From positions 1-64,000 of the forward strand of contig NZ_DLHR01000019.1 of NCBI RefSeq assembly GCF_002483315.1: a DNA stretch of 64,000 nt, written 5' to 3'. Below, in pieces: positions 27,186 to 35,826 of the stretch. The notes beneath the pieces were generated by a model, which was not told where the DNA came from, did no database searches, and saw only the letters and a program-made list of their open reading frames with translations. The stretch is from Flavobacterium sp. UBA7663. GTDB lineage: Bacteria; Bacteroidota; Bacteroidia; Flavobacteriales; Flavobacteriaceae. Made by a program: the position numbers and the translations under genes. The first letter of the stretch is position 1. Each line of letters begins with the position of its first letter.

Positions 27186-28646
27186 TTATTTTCTTCTGAT
27201 AATCGTTAAAATGGTTTCTTTTTCGTTTCGGTATACAAAGTAAGCAAAAAACAAGATAGATGCAATTCCGAATAAGTAAGTTTCGCGTAAAATTGGCACA
27301 TAAAATGAAATTCCCGAAAGCACTATTGCTAATCCTAAATAAGTAAAAATTGATTTCTTATCGTATGGAATTGGATATTTTTTTTGTCCCATATAGTATG
27401 AAATGAACATCATGGTTCCGTAAGCCAAAATAGTAGCAATTGCAGAACCCATATAACTTATGATTGGAATTAAAAGTAAATTTAAAACTAAAGTTACTAT
27501 TGCTCCAACAATTGAAATATAAGCGCCAATTCTGGTTTTATCAATTAATTTATACCAAACGGATAAATTCGTGTAAATGCCTAAAAAGAAATTGGCTAAA
27601 ACTATTAATGGCACAACATCCATCGCATCCCAATAAATGTCTTTTGGAACTAAAATTAATTTTAAAATATCAGCAAAAACGATAACACCTAAGCAAATAA
27701 ACGAACCAAAAATGACGAAGTATTTTGTAATCGTAGCATACGTTTGAGGTGCATTTTCATTTTTTGCGTGACTGAAGAAAAACGGTTCAATTCCTAAAGA
27801 ATAAGCGGTTCGGAACAACACCATAAACATTCCGATTTTGTAACAAGCAGAATAGGCTCCAATATCAGCCATGTCGACTTCCATCCAATCTAACAAAATC
27901 TTGTCGAAATGTTCATTTATAGCAAAGGCAATTCCGGCCACTAAAATAGGCAAACCGTATTGCATCATTTTCTTCCACAAATCAGCATCAAATTGCCATT
28001 TAATTTTGAAATAATCAGGTAAAATGAAAAGTAATGTAATCAAACTTGCAATTAAATTTGCAACAAAAATGTATCCAATTTGAAAATCATCATGATATAT
28101 GGTTTGTAATAACGGATTTGATGATTCATTTGCTAAATCGGGTAAAAGAATCAAAAAGAAAACATTTAACAACAAATTGATTAATACGCTTGAAATCTTA
28201 ATCACCGCATATTTTATCGGACGACCTTCAGCTCTAATTTTGGAAAACGGAATAATTGCCAAAGCATCTAAAGCTAAAATCCAAATGGTAAAAACAATGT
28301 ATTCCACATTGATTTCTGACCAAAGTGCTAAATCTTTTCGAAACAAAAGGAACAATGCTAAAAATCCTATCGTTGACCAAAAAAGCGAAATTGTTGATGT
28401 AGAAATTACTTTATTTTTATCATTTTCAGAATTATAAAATCGGAAAAAAGCTGTTTCCATTCCGTAAGATAAGATTACGTTGAAGAAAACCAAATAGGAA
28501 AAAATAACGGAAACTTCACCCATTTTTTCTTTATCGGTTAGATAATAGACAAAAATTGGATTTAGAATAAAGCTGATAATTCTTGGCAAAACGGTTGCTA
28601 TGCCATAAATCGCTGTTTGTTTAAAAAGACTTTTGTAAAGACTCAA
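27186..28646 (-). CDS. Polysaccharide/lipid-linked oligosaccharide flippase (MATE/Wzx-like)
   Basis: Integral membrane protein of 486 residues with about 14 predicted helices, of the MOP/PST superfamily. The opening KSLFKQTAIYGIATVLPRIISFIL is characteristic. It would move lipid-linked sugars across the inner membrane for O-antigen or capsule assembly; the substrate is unknown. It is the first gene of the operon (flippase, dut, nucleotidyltransferase, TPR, DUF4292, EnvC-like). A TACATTTG box lies 22 bases upstream. Confidence 0.88.
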   Translation of the reverse strand: MSLYKSLFKQTAIYGIATVLPRIISFILNPIFVYYLTDKEKMGEVSVIFSYLVFFNVILSYGMETAFFRFYNSENDKNKVISTSTISLFWSTIGFLALFLLFRKDLALWSEINVEYIVFTIWILALDALAIIPFSKIRAEGRPIKYAVIKISSVLINLLLNVFFLILLPDLANESSNPLLQTIYHDDFQIGYIFVANLIASLITLLFILPDYFKIKWQFDADLWKKMMQYGLPILVAGIAFAINEHFDKILLDWMEVDMADIGAYSACYKIGMFMVLFRTAYSLGIEPFFFSHAKNENAPQTYATITKYFVIFGSFICLGVIVFADILKLILVPKDIYWDAMDVVPLIVLANFFLGIYTNLSVWYKLIDKTRIGAYISIVGAIVTLVLNLLLIPIISYMGSAIATILAYGTMMFISYYMGQKKYPIPYDKKSIFTYLGLAIVLSGISFYVPILRETYLFGIASILFFAYFVYRNEKETILTIIRRK

Positions 28647-28667
28647 TTTCCTTTGGTTTTAGAATAA

Positions 28668-28675
28668 CAAATGTA
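28668..28675 (-). promoter_or_regulatory. Putative promoter -7 box of the envelope operon
   Basis: TACATTTG on the minus strand matches TAnnTTTG, 22 bases upstream of the flippase ATG. No TTG at 17-23 bases. It lies just outside the neighbouring lipoprotein gene end. Confidence 0.45.
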
Positions 28676-28676
28676 A

Positions 28677-29132
28677 TTAAAACTTTGGTTTTGCCGAAGG
28701 ATAAAGCAACATTGGTTTTTCTTTAACTTCTTTAATAGTTTGACGAATTTCTTTTCCGTTTTTTAAGAAAATTAAAACGGCTTCGTTTTCGGCTAAGGTT
28801 AAAGCGTTTTTTGTACTGGTGTAAATTTTGGTATCATCACCTTCAAACTTTTGTTGATTGCCCTCAGTCTTTATTCTTGCAATGAAATGTAACGCATCTT
28901 GTTTTTCAAAAGGCGCTTCATGTCCTCTAAAGATTACTTTTTTTAGTTCGATTTCTTTACTTAATTCGGTTTTTAAATCAACATAAAAATTGATCCCGCT
29001 TCCACCACCTCGAACACCAGCAACCCAAGTTTCGTAAGATGTAGATAAATTGTTTTCTTGCACTATTGTTTCAGTTGTGTTACAAGAGATTAATGTTGTG
29101 GCAAAGAATAGGTATAAAATATATTGAATCAT
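28677..29132 (-). CDS. Small lipoprotein of unknown function
   Basis: Protein of 151 residues with a lipoprotein signal (LISC, Cys17) and a mature beta-rich domain of about 120 residues. I do not recognise the family. It may share a transcript with the flippase operon downstream, although a separate promoter box lies between them. Near residue 40 it has GVRGGGSGINFYVDL. Confidence 0.7.
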   Translation of the reverse strand: MIQYILYLFFATTLISCNTTETIVQENNLSTSYETWVAGVRGGGSGINFYVDLKTELSKEIELKKVIFRGHEAPFEKQDALHFIARIKTEGNQQKFEGDDTKIYTSTKNALTLAENEAVLIFLKNGKEIRQTIKEVKEKPMLLYPSAKPKF

Positions 29133-29192
29133 GATAAATTTCGTTTTGATAAAGTTACTGAAATTATTATTGCAAAAAACAGTCCAAAAGTA

Positions 29193-29221
29193 TTGTTTAG
29201 CATAATATTTTAATACTTTCG
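29193..29221 (+). promoter_or_regulatory. Promoter of the prolyl oligopeptidase gene
   Basis: TTG at 29193-29195, an 18-base spacer and TACTTTCG at 29214-29221 (one mismatch to TAnnTTTG). Start of transcription would be near 29228, 13 bases before the ATG. Confidence 0.6.
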
Positions 29222-29240
29222 CAATACTATTTGTTAGATT

Positions 29241-31322
29241 ATGACACGATTTTTATTTTTACTTCTTTTTGTTACTTCTACCGTATTTTCTCAACAAAAA
29301 ATTGAGACAAAAAAAGTTTCCTCAACGCTTTCAAAACACGAAATTACGATACAAGACGATTATGCTTGGTTAGAAAACACTTCTGATAAAGAAGTTGCCG
29401 ATTGGGTAACTTTACAAAACAATATTAGCGAAGAAAAACTATCAGAATTAGTTAGAAATTATAATTTTTCATTCAAAATAAAAGATTATGATTATTTATC
29501 TACGAATGGATTGCCTAGTAAAAAAGGGAAGTATTTTTACAACACCTATAGAATCGATAAAAACAAACCAAGCGTTTTATATTATAGAGAAAGTTTAAAT
29601 GATTTAGGAAAACCGTTGGTTGATCCTTTTGATGTTTACAAAGATGCGAATGTGGTTTTATCTGGTTATTTTCCTTCCAAAAATGCTAAATATTTGGCTT
29701 TTAAAATTAGTCCGAATGGGAGTGATAGACAAGAAATTAAATTTAAAGACTTTACCAATAAAAAATATCTTGATGATGTTTTAACCGATATTAAATTTTC
29801 TAATGTTGCTTGGAATGGCGACAGAGGTATTTTTTACAAGAAAAATTCAAACAAAGAGTTCTTTGCAAAAGATTCTACATATCAGTTATACTATCATAAA
29901 ATTGGAGATATTCAAAGTAAAGACCAATTGGTTTTTGACACTTCAAATACAAAGTCAAACTTTAGTTTTTTTACCAAACAAAATAAATTATTTGTTGTTG
30001 AAACAAGCGAAGATGAAACAACTAAAAACTACTATTACACCACTATTGAAAACGAACTATTTCAGTTTAAAAACTTCATAAAAGACGACAAAAGTAATCT
30101 TGAACTTTTAAATATTATTAACGATAAATTCTACTTTTCTGATGAAAAATACCCATGGGGAAACATCAGTTATTTTGATATAAATAATAGAACAGAAAGT
30201 ACTGTTTTAATTCCTCAAATATATTCTCATTTACTAATTGACGCCACTTTTTTAGAAAATTATATTATTTGCAAGTATGACAATATGGGCAAATATTATA
30301 TGTCTATATACGATTATACTGGGAAATTTATCAGAAAATTTGAAGCACCACACAATATGGATTTTCAAATTAGATTTTATGACGAAAAAACAAATGAACT
30401 TTTTGTTACGTTTTATTCGTACACTATTTCTTCATTAAATTACAAGTTAAATATTACTACTGGAGCTAACGATATTTATTTTAATGATTTTATTCAACCA
30501 AAACCAACCTTATTCCCATTTAACTATTTTGAAACCAAAACGATTACTTATAAGAGTAGAGATAATAAAGATATTCCGATAGTTATTATTCACAAAAAAG
30601 GAATTGAGCTTAATGGAAATAATCCCACTTTATTAAGAGCTTATGGCGGTTTTGGAAGTGTTAGCAGCCCAAATTATGACACTGGGTTATTGCATTTTTT
30701 AGAAAAAGGTGGTGTTTATGCCTTTGCGAAAGTTAGAGGTGGTGGCGAAAAAGGAAAAAACTGGCACAAAGAAGGAAAAGGATTGAAAAAAATCAATTCG
30801 ATTAATGATTTTGTGGATGCTGCTGAGTTTTTAATTCGAGAAAAATATACCAATCCAAACAAATTAGCCATTAATGGTGGTTCGCATGGCGGATTAGTTG
30901 TGGGTGCCGCAATGACACAACGCCCTGATTTATTCAAAGTAGTAGTCTCTGAAATGGGAAGATTAGATATGGCTACTCTTGATAAATACACTTCTGGAAT
31001 ACATCATTTTGATGAATATGGAAATCCAAATAACAAAGAAGAATTTCAATCTATGATTTCTTATTCGCCTTATCACACGATTAAAGAAGATGTAAATTAT
31101 CCAACTTGTTTAATTATTACTTCTGAAAACGACGATAGAGTGCCACCATTTCAATCCTATAAATTTGTAGCAAGATTACAAAATAGAACTGCACAGAAAA
31201 ATCCAATTTATCTGAAAGTAAATAAAACGGCTGGTCATTCTGGAAACATTTCAAGCTACGAGAAAAGAGTAAAACAACAAAGCGAATTTTATAGTTTTAT
31301 TTGGGAATACTTGAATAATTAA
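29241..31322 (+). CDS. Prolyl oligopeptidase (S9A), exported
   Basis: Serine peptidase of 693 residues that cuts after proline in short peptides. Signal peptide (about 1-17), seven-bladed beta propeller (about 75-420) that screens substrates, and an alpha/beta hydrolase domain. Catalytic triad: Ser548 in GGSHGG (family usually GGSNGG), Asp in SENDDRVPP and His in AGHSG. It likely acts in the periplasm on peptides. It overlaps the convergent GNAT gene by 4 bases at its end. Confidence 0.94.
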   Translation: MTRFLFLLLFVTSTVFSQQKIETKKVSSTLSKHEITIQDDYAWLENTSDKEVADWVTLQNNISEEKLSELVRNYNFSFKIKDYDYLSTNGLPSKKGKYFYNTYRIDKNKPSVLYYRESLNDLGKPLVDPFDVYKDANVVLSGYFPSKNAKYLAFKISPNGSDRQEIKFKDFTNKKYLDDVLTDIKFSNVAWNGDRGIFYKKNSNKEFFAKDSTYQLYYHKIGDIQSKDQLVFDTSNTKSNFSFFTKQNKLFVVETSEDETTKNYYYTTIENELFQFKNFIKDDKSNLELLNIINDKFYFSDEKYPWGNISYFDINNRTESTVLIPQIYSHLLIDATFLENYIICKYDNMGKYYMSIYDYTGKFIRKFEAPHNMDFQIRFYDEKTNELFVTFYSYTISSLNYKLNITTGANDIYFNDFIQPKPTLFPFNYFETKTITYKSRDNKDIPIVIIHKKGIELNGNNPTLLRAYGGFGSVSSPNYDTGLLHFLEKGGVYAFAKVRGGGEKGKNWHKEGKGLKKINSINDFVDAAEFLIREKYTNPNKLAINGGSHGGLVVGAAMTQRPDLFKVVVSEMGRLDMATLDKYTSGIHHFDEYGNPNNKEEFQSMISYSPYHTIKEDVNYPTCLIITSENDDRVPPFQSYKFVARLQNRTAQKNPIYLKVNKTAGHSGNISSYEKRVKQQSEFYSFIWEYLNN

Positions 31323-31747
31323 TCCTTCAAATATTTTACAAAATGAAACCCTTTGGGAACAAAACCATGATTCATATAGAATTTTTGTGCTCCAAAATTA
31401 GTCGTATAAGCATCTAAAGCAACCATATTGCAATTTTCATCGATTGCTTTTTGATTTAGATATTCGGTCATGATACTACCAATTCCTTTGGAACGAAAAT
31501 CTTCGTGCACCACCACATTATCTAATTCTAAATATTTGCCAGACCACAATTTAGTACCAATCCAAAACCCAGCTAAACCCATTGTTATTCCGTTTTCCAC
31601 TACAATTAATTGTTTGTAATTGTGTGGAATCATTTTGTCTAGCAAATCGCCATAAATTTCAAGCGTATAATCGGGATACAATTGTTGTATGATGGATAAT
31701 TGCTCTAACATTTCGGCTTTAGTTCCTAATTCAATTAACTGTGGCAT
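31319..31747 (-). CDS. GNAT-family N-acetyltransferase
   Basis: Cytoplasmic acetyl-CoA-dependent transferase of 142 residues. Motif A (Q/R-x-x-G-x-G/A) is seen as DFRSKGIGSIMTEYL near residues 85-100, followed by the motif B-like ALDAYTTNFGAQKFYMNHGF. The acceptor is unknown. It starts one base after the stop of the S9B peptidase gene, so the two are probably cotranscribed. Confidence 0.88.
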   Translation of the reverse strand: MPQLIELGTKAEMLEQLSIIQQLYPDYTLEIYGDLLDKMIPHNYKQLIVVENGITMGLAGFWIGTKLWSGKYLELDNVVVHEDFRSKGIGSIMTEYLNQKAIDENCNMVALDAYTTNFGAQKFYMNHGFVPKGFHFVKYLKD

Positions 31748-31748
31748 T

Positions 31749-34091
31749 TTACTTTTTTAATAGATTTTCGTTGAATAAGTCTAAAATTCTTCGGTATTCG
31801 TCAACCCAAGAATACGTTCTTTTAAATCCGTGGGCTTCTACTGGAAATACGGCTAAATCCCAGTCTTTTTTACCTAATTCGATAAATCGTTGTGTTAATC
31901 GAACAATGTCTTGGAATTGTACGTTATCGTCTACCATTCCGTGTAACATTAACAATTTGTCTTGTAAATTATTCGCAAAATAGATTGGAGAACTTTTCTT
32001 GTACGCTTCAGGATCGGTTTCTGGAAAATTCAAAATGTTTGACGTGTATCCGTGATTATAATGCGCCCAATCGGTAACTGAACGTAACGCGGCTCCAGCT
32101 TTGAATTCGCCAGGTTCTGTCAATAAAGCCATTAATGTAATAAATCCACCATACGAACCACCGTAAATTCCTACTCGGTTGGCGTCAATTCCTAAATTTT
32201 GAAGCAAATATTTCTTCCCATCCAATTGGTCGGATAAATCTTTTCCGCCCATATGACGGTAAATTCCCGTTCTAAAATCGCGACCGTAACCATCGCTGGC
32301 TCTGTAATCGATGTCTAAAACCGTGTAACCTAAATCAGTAAGCAAATTGTGAAACATGAATTCTCTGTGATACGTGCTCCAATAATTGTGTGCGTTTTGC
32401 AAATAACCAGCGCCGTGTACAAAAATGACTGCCGCTTTGTTCTTGTTCTCCACTTTTGGTTGGTACAAACGTGCGTAGACTGTCGTTCCATCTTCTGCTT
32501 TAAATGTAATAACTTCTGGTGTTTTCCAGTTGTATTTTTTGAATTCAGGCGTAGTTGAAAATGTAATTTGTTTCAAATCGGCATTCGGTTTGTTAGCACC
32601 AACGAACAATTCCCATGGTTTGTTTTTATACGAATAGCGCACCAAAAGTGTTTGTTCATCTGGAGATAATTCTACTTCGTAGTTGCCATCATTCGTTAAA
32701 ATTCCGGTCATTTTTTTGGAAGCGATGTCCAATTTGTAAAAACTTCTGTTGCCCGGATGTGTTGTCGTAGTTGTGATATAAAACGATTTGGTATCATTCG
32801 ATAATTGAACATTTCGAACTTCCCAATTACCTTTTGTTAATGCTTCTTTTTTCTTGGTTTTTAAATTGTACGTGTACAAATGCGAAAAACCAGTTGCTTC
32901 CGATTGAAAATAAATGGTTGAATTATCAATAAAACCTAAAGTTCCGCTACTGAAACTATAACCCGGAATTCCAGGTCCGCCAATCCAAGCTTCGTCATAT
33001 TGATGATCTAACTCGGTTATTTTTCCTAAAACTAAATCCAATTGTACCATCCAACGGTGTTTGTTGTCTTGACTTCTGATTTCTAAAACAGCATTTTTTC
33101 CATCTTTGCTATACACCGGACTTTGCATTACTACAGGAATATCGTATTCCGAATCGCCTTTTAAATCCTCATATTCTTGATAATATTTTGGTGCGTCTTT
33201 GATGCCTGATAAATTGGAAAACGAAACGTAATACGTAGTATCTTTTTTTACATTGAAAATTCCGAATTTGTGCTTACTGAAATTATCAAATGAGACTTTT
33301 GCCCTTGCTTTTTCTTGACGCGTAAATCCATCAGCGGTGATGAAATTTTCAACATTTGTAGATGGCTGATTTGGATAATCTGAAATTCTAAAGGTTACAA
33401 ATTTTCCATCAGGCGATGCTTTTACTTGTTCTAACGATGATTTGTCATAGAAAATTTCTTTTGGAAACTTCTCTTTTTTGGATTTGGATTGCGTTTCATA
33501 CCAATCGTCTGCTTTTGCTTCATCACGAACAAATTGAAACAATTCTTTTTGTTGATCTTTTAGAAATGAATCTTCTTCTTTTGATGATTTACTTTCTTTT
33601 CCGGTTCTAAAATTCGTTAATTGAACAATCGAAAAATCTTTGGTGTTGAATTGATATACATTACGATTTTGCTGAAAAAAGATAATATTAGGATCACTAC
33701 TTCTTTGAACAGAAGCAATTCTATCTGCTAATTGAATTACTTTTTTTGTCTTTTTTGTGGATTTGGTATACGCATATAAAACGCCTTGATTGGTATAATA
33801 CACAACATCATAATCTTTCTGTGTAGACATAAAATCCAAATCATAAATAGGATTTGAAGTCGTTACTTTTTGAGGCGACTTACTCGATTTGTTCCAAAAA
33901 TAGGTGCTGTTATCGACTTCATTATTCGGATTCCAATCAAATAAAACGGTTTGTCCATCGATAGACCAACGGTGATTTTCGGGTTGGTGCCCGATGAATT
34001 CGTCGCCTTTCATGATGTCTTCTAAACGAAGATTTTGAGCATTACCAAAAAAGGTGAAAAGTAGTAAGAAGAAACAGCAATATTTTTTCAT
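31749..34091 (-). CDS. Dipeptidyl peptidase IV-like peptidase (S9B), exported
   Basis: Serine peptidase of 780 residues: signal peptide (about 1-18), DPPIV N-terminal beta propeller (about 100-510) and a C-terminal hydrolase domain. Nucleophile Ser in GGSYGG near residue 645, Asp in HGMVDDNVQ and His in EAHGF. The insertion DGYGRDFR upstream of the nucleophile fits S9. It probably trims peptides from the N-terminus in the periplasm. A TATATTTG box is 22 bases upstream. Confidence 0.92.
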   Translation of the reverse strand: MKKYCCFFLLLFTFFGNAQNLRLEDIMKGDEFIGHQPENHRWSIDGQTVLFDWNPNNEVDNSTYFWNKSSKSPQKVTTSNPIYDLDFMSTQKDYDVVYYTNQGVLYAYTKSTKKTKKVIQLADRIASVQRSSDPNIIFFQQNRNVYQFNTKDFSIVQLTNFRTGKESKSSKEEDSFLKDQQKELFQFVRDEAKADDWYETQSKSKKEKFPKEIFYDKSSLEQVKASPDGKFVTFRISDYPNQPSTNVENFITADGFTRQEKARAKVSFDNFSKHKFGIFNVKKDTTYYVSFSNLSGIKDAPKYYQEYEDLKGDSEYDIPVVMQSPVYSKDGKNAVLEIRSQDNKHRWMVQLDLVLGKITELDHQYDEAWIGGPGIPGYSFSSGTLGFIDNSTIYFQSEATGFSHLYTYNLKTKKKEALTKGNWEVRNVQLSNDTKSFYITTTTTHPGNRSFYKLDIASKKMTGILTNDGNYEVELSPDEQTLLVRYSYKNKPWELFVGANKPNADLKQITFSTTPEFKKYNWKTPEVITFKAEDGTTVYARLYQPKVENKNKAAVIFVHGAGYLQNAHNYWSTYHREFMFHNLLTDLGYTVLDIDYRASDGYGRDFRTGIYRHMGGKDLSDQLDGKKYLLQNLGIDANRVGIYGGSYGGFITLMALLTEPGEFKAGAALRSVTDWAHYNHGYTSNILNFPETDPEAYKKSSPIYFANNLQDKLLMLHGMVDDNVQFQDIVRLTQRFIELGKKDWDLAVFPVEAHGFKRTYSWVDEYRRILDLFNENLLKK

Positions 34092-34112
34092 TGGAAAATA
34101 GTTTGTTACTTA

Positions 34113-34120
34113 CAAATATA
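34113..34120 (-). promoter_or_regulatory. Putative promoter -7 box of the S9B peptidase gene
   Basis: TATATTTG on the minus strand matches TAnnTTTG exactly, 22 bases before the ATG. No correctly spaced TTG. Nothing else is seen in 34121-34251. Confidence 0.45.
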
Positions 34121-34251
34121 CCAATAAAAGTAAATGAGGGAAAAAAGGTTTTGTTAAATGAATTTGTGGTGTGGTGAATATTTCTTTTGGGCACGGAATG
34201 TAATTATGCGCTATCTGATTACATTGTCTGATTAGTAATATGACAATTATA

Positions 34252-34800
34252 CTAATTAGATACCTTTGATATATTCTTTAAAAAAATCCATTTATTATTT
34301 TCTATTTTTGAATAAATATCAATAGATCCAAATGTACAATCCAAACTATGTGAAATAAGAACCCTATCTTTTCTTTCATTAAAAATTACAAATTGAATTG
34401 AGAGTAACTGACATCGATTAAAGTTCAGGGTATAATATTCATTAAAATTTGAATTTGTATTCTTTCTTTTGTAAATAAAATATTCATTAAAATCAAACTT
34501 TTTATATTTTTCAAAAATTGGATAATTTTCGATATTTTTTATTGTATTTAATGAGAATAGATTTTTTGTATTTAAATATTTTTTTAATTTAATCGTATCA
34601 ACACCACTGTCCTCTATCCAATTATTGTACGCTAATGAATCGCCAATAGCAATATACTTAATTTTACTAAAATCATAGTTTTTTTTGTTCAACTCTTTAA
34701 AACTGTCAAAAAAAATACTAGACTCATTATTATCGAGTTTTTCATTTTTAATACAGCTTAAAAAACTAAAACAAAGCAGAATGATTGACAACTTATTCAT
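34252..34800 (-). CDS. Lipoprotein of unknown function
   Basis: About 182 residues starting at M-N-K-L-S, which gives a proper lipoprotein signal (FLSC, Cys16). An upstream in-frame ATG at 34836 would put 12 extra residues before the signal and is unlikely. The mature part is Asn/Lys-rich and I do not recognise it; the second half looks like a beta-rich domain. A TATATTTG box lies at 34843-34836. Confidence 0.65.
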   Translation of the reverse strand: MNKLSIILLCFSFLSCIKNEKLDNNESSIFFDSFKELNKKNYDFSKIKYIAIGDSLAYNNWIEDSGVDTIKLKKYLNTKNLFSLNTIKNIENYPIFEKYKKFDFNEYFIYKRKNTNSNFNEYYTLNFNRCQLLSIQFVIFNERKDRVLISHSLDCTFGSIDIYSKIENNKWIFLKNISKVSN

Positions 34801-34848
34801 TGGACAAATGTTTGATTTTATCAAAATTAATATCACAAATATAAAACA

Positions 34849-34877
34849 AAAAAGTCCCGAGTAAATCGGGACTTTTT
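34849..34877 (-). terminator. Terminator of the ATP synthase operon
   Basis: A perfect 12-base stem (AAAAAGTCCCGA / TCGGGACTTTTT) with a 5-base loop lies 18 bases after the atpG stop, with T residues on both sides. Strong and possibly bidirectional. Confidence 0.92.
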
Positions 34878-34895
34878 ATAATATCTAAATTAAAA

Positions 34896-35753
34896 TTAGT
34901 TGTTCAAAGCTTCTGCTCCACCAACGATTTCTAAGATTTCGTTTGTAATAGCTGCTTGACGCGCTTTGTTGTAGGTTAATTTTAATTGGTCTCTTAATTC
35001 TGTAGCGTTATCGGTTGCTTTATGCATTGCTGTCATACGTGCTCCGTGTTCTGCTGCAAATGAATCTCTAATCGATTTGTATAATTGTGTTTTTAATGAT
35101 TTCGGAATCAATGTCAACACAATTTCTTCTTTAGATGGTTCAAAAATATAATCAGAAGCTACTACTTCGCCACCCACAATTGGAGCTAAAGGTAAAAACT
35201 GTTGTGTTCTTACAATTTGAGTTGCAGCATTTTTAAATTCGTTGTAAACGATTTCGATTTTATCGTAATCGCCTTTCACAAATTTATCCATTAATTGTTG
35301 TGCAATATCAGAAGCATTTTCGAAAGTTAATTTGTCAAAAATAACATTGTTAACCTCGATTACGTTGTTTGTTTTACGCAAAACGTCGTTTCCTTTTTTA
35401 CCAATAGCAAAAATATCTACTTGTTTTCCTGCATATGTATCAGCAACTGCTTTTGCTTGTTTAATTACATTCGTATTAAACGCACCACACAAACCTCTGT
35501 TTGAAGTAATTGCAACGATAAGTACTTTATTTACTTCTCTTTGAGCTGTAAAAGCACCACCAACTTCTCCTTCAAGAGTTGCACTTAAGTTTTGTAATAG
35601 CTCAGTAAGTTTTTCTGCATACGGACGCATTGCTGTAATAGCATCTTGCGCTTTTTTTAATTTTGCAGCAGAAACCATTTTCATCGCCGATGTAATTTGC
35701 ATCGTAGATGAAACAGAAGTAATCCTATTACGTATTTCCTTTAAGTTTGCCAT
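34896..35753 (-). CDS. atpG: ATP synthase F1 gamma subunit
   Basis: Central rotor stalk of 285 residues. The N-terminal helix MANLKEIRNRITSVSSTMQITSAMKMV and the C-terminal helix with AMHKATDNATEL / NKARQAAITNEILEIVGGA are the coiled-coil pair that turns inside alpha3beta3; the Rossmann-like middle contains ITSNRGLCGAFN. The last gene of the operon; the beta and epsilon genes do not follow it. A repeat hairpin lies between atpA and this gene. Confidence 0.97.
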   Translation of the reverse strand: MANLKEIRNRITSVSSTMQITSAMKMVSAAKLKKAQDAITAMRPYAEKLTELLQNLSATLEGEVGGAFTAQREVNKVLIVAITSNRGLCGAFNTNVIKQAKAVADTYAGKQVDIFAIGKKGNDVLRKTNNVIEVNNVIFDKLTFENASDIAQQLMDKFVKGDYDKIEIVYNEFKNAATQIVRTQQFLPLAPIVGGEVVASDYIFEPSKEEIVLTLIPKSLKTQLYKSIRDSFAAEHGARMTAMHKATDNATELRDQLKLTYNKARQAAITNEILEIVGGAEALNN

Positions 35754-35775
35754 GTTTTTATAGTAATTAGTAATT

Positions 35776-35814
35776 AGTGAATAGTAATTAGCTCTTCACT
35801 AATCACTATTCACT
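35776..35814. repeat. Palindromic word repeat between atpA and atpG
   Basis: Arms 35776-35791 and 35799-35814 are 16 bases each, inverted, with one mismatch, around a 7-base loop. They are built from the word ATTAGTGAATAGT, which also repeats directly just upstream (35761-35775). The structure fills most of the 73-base gap within the operon. No T-tract follows on the minus strand, so it is not a standard terminator. Confidence 0.8.
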
Positions 35815-35826
35815 TTTCACTGAAAA

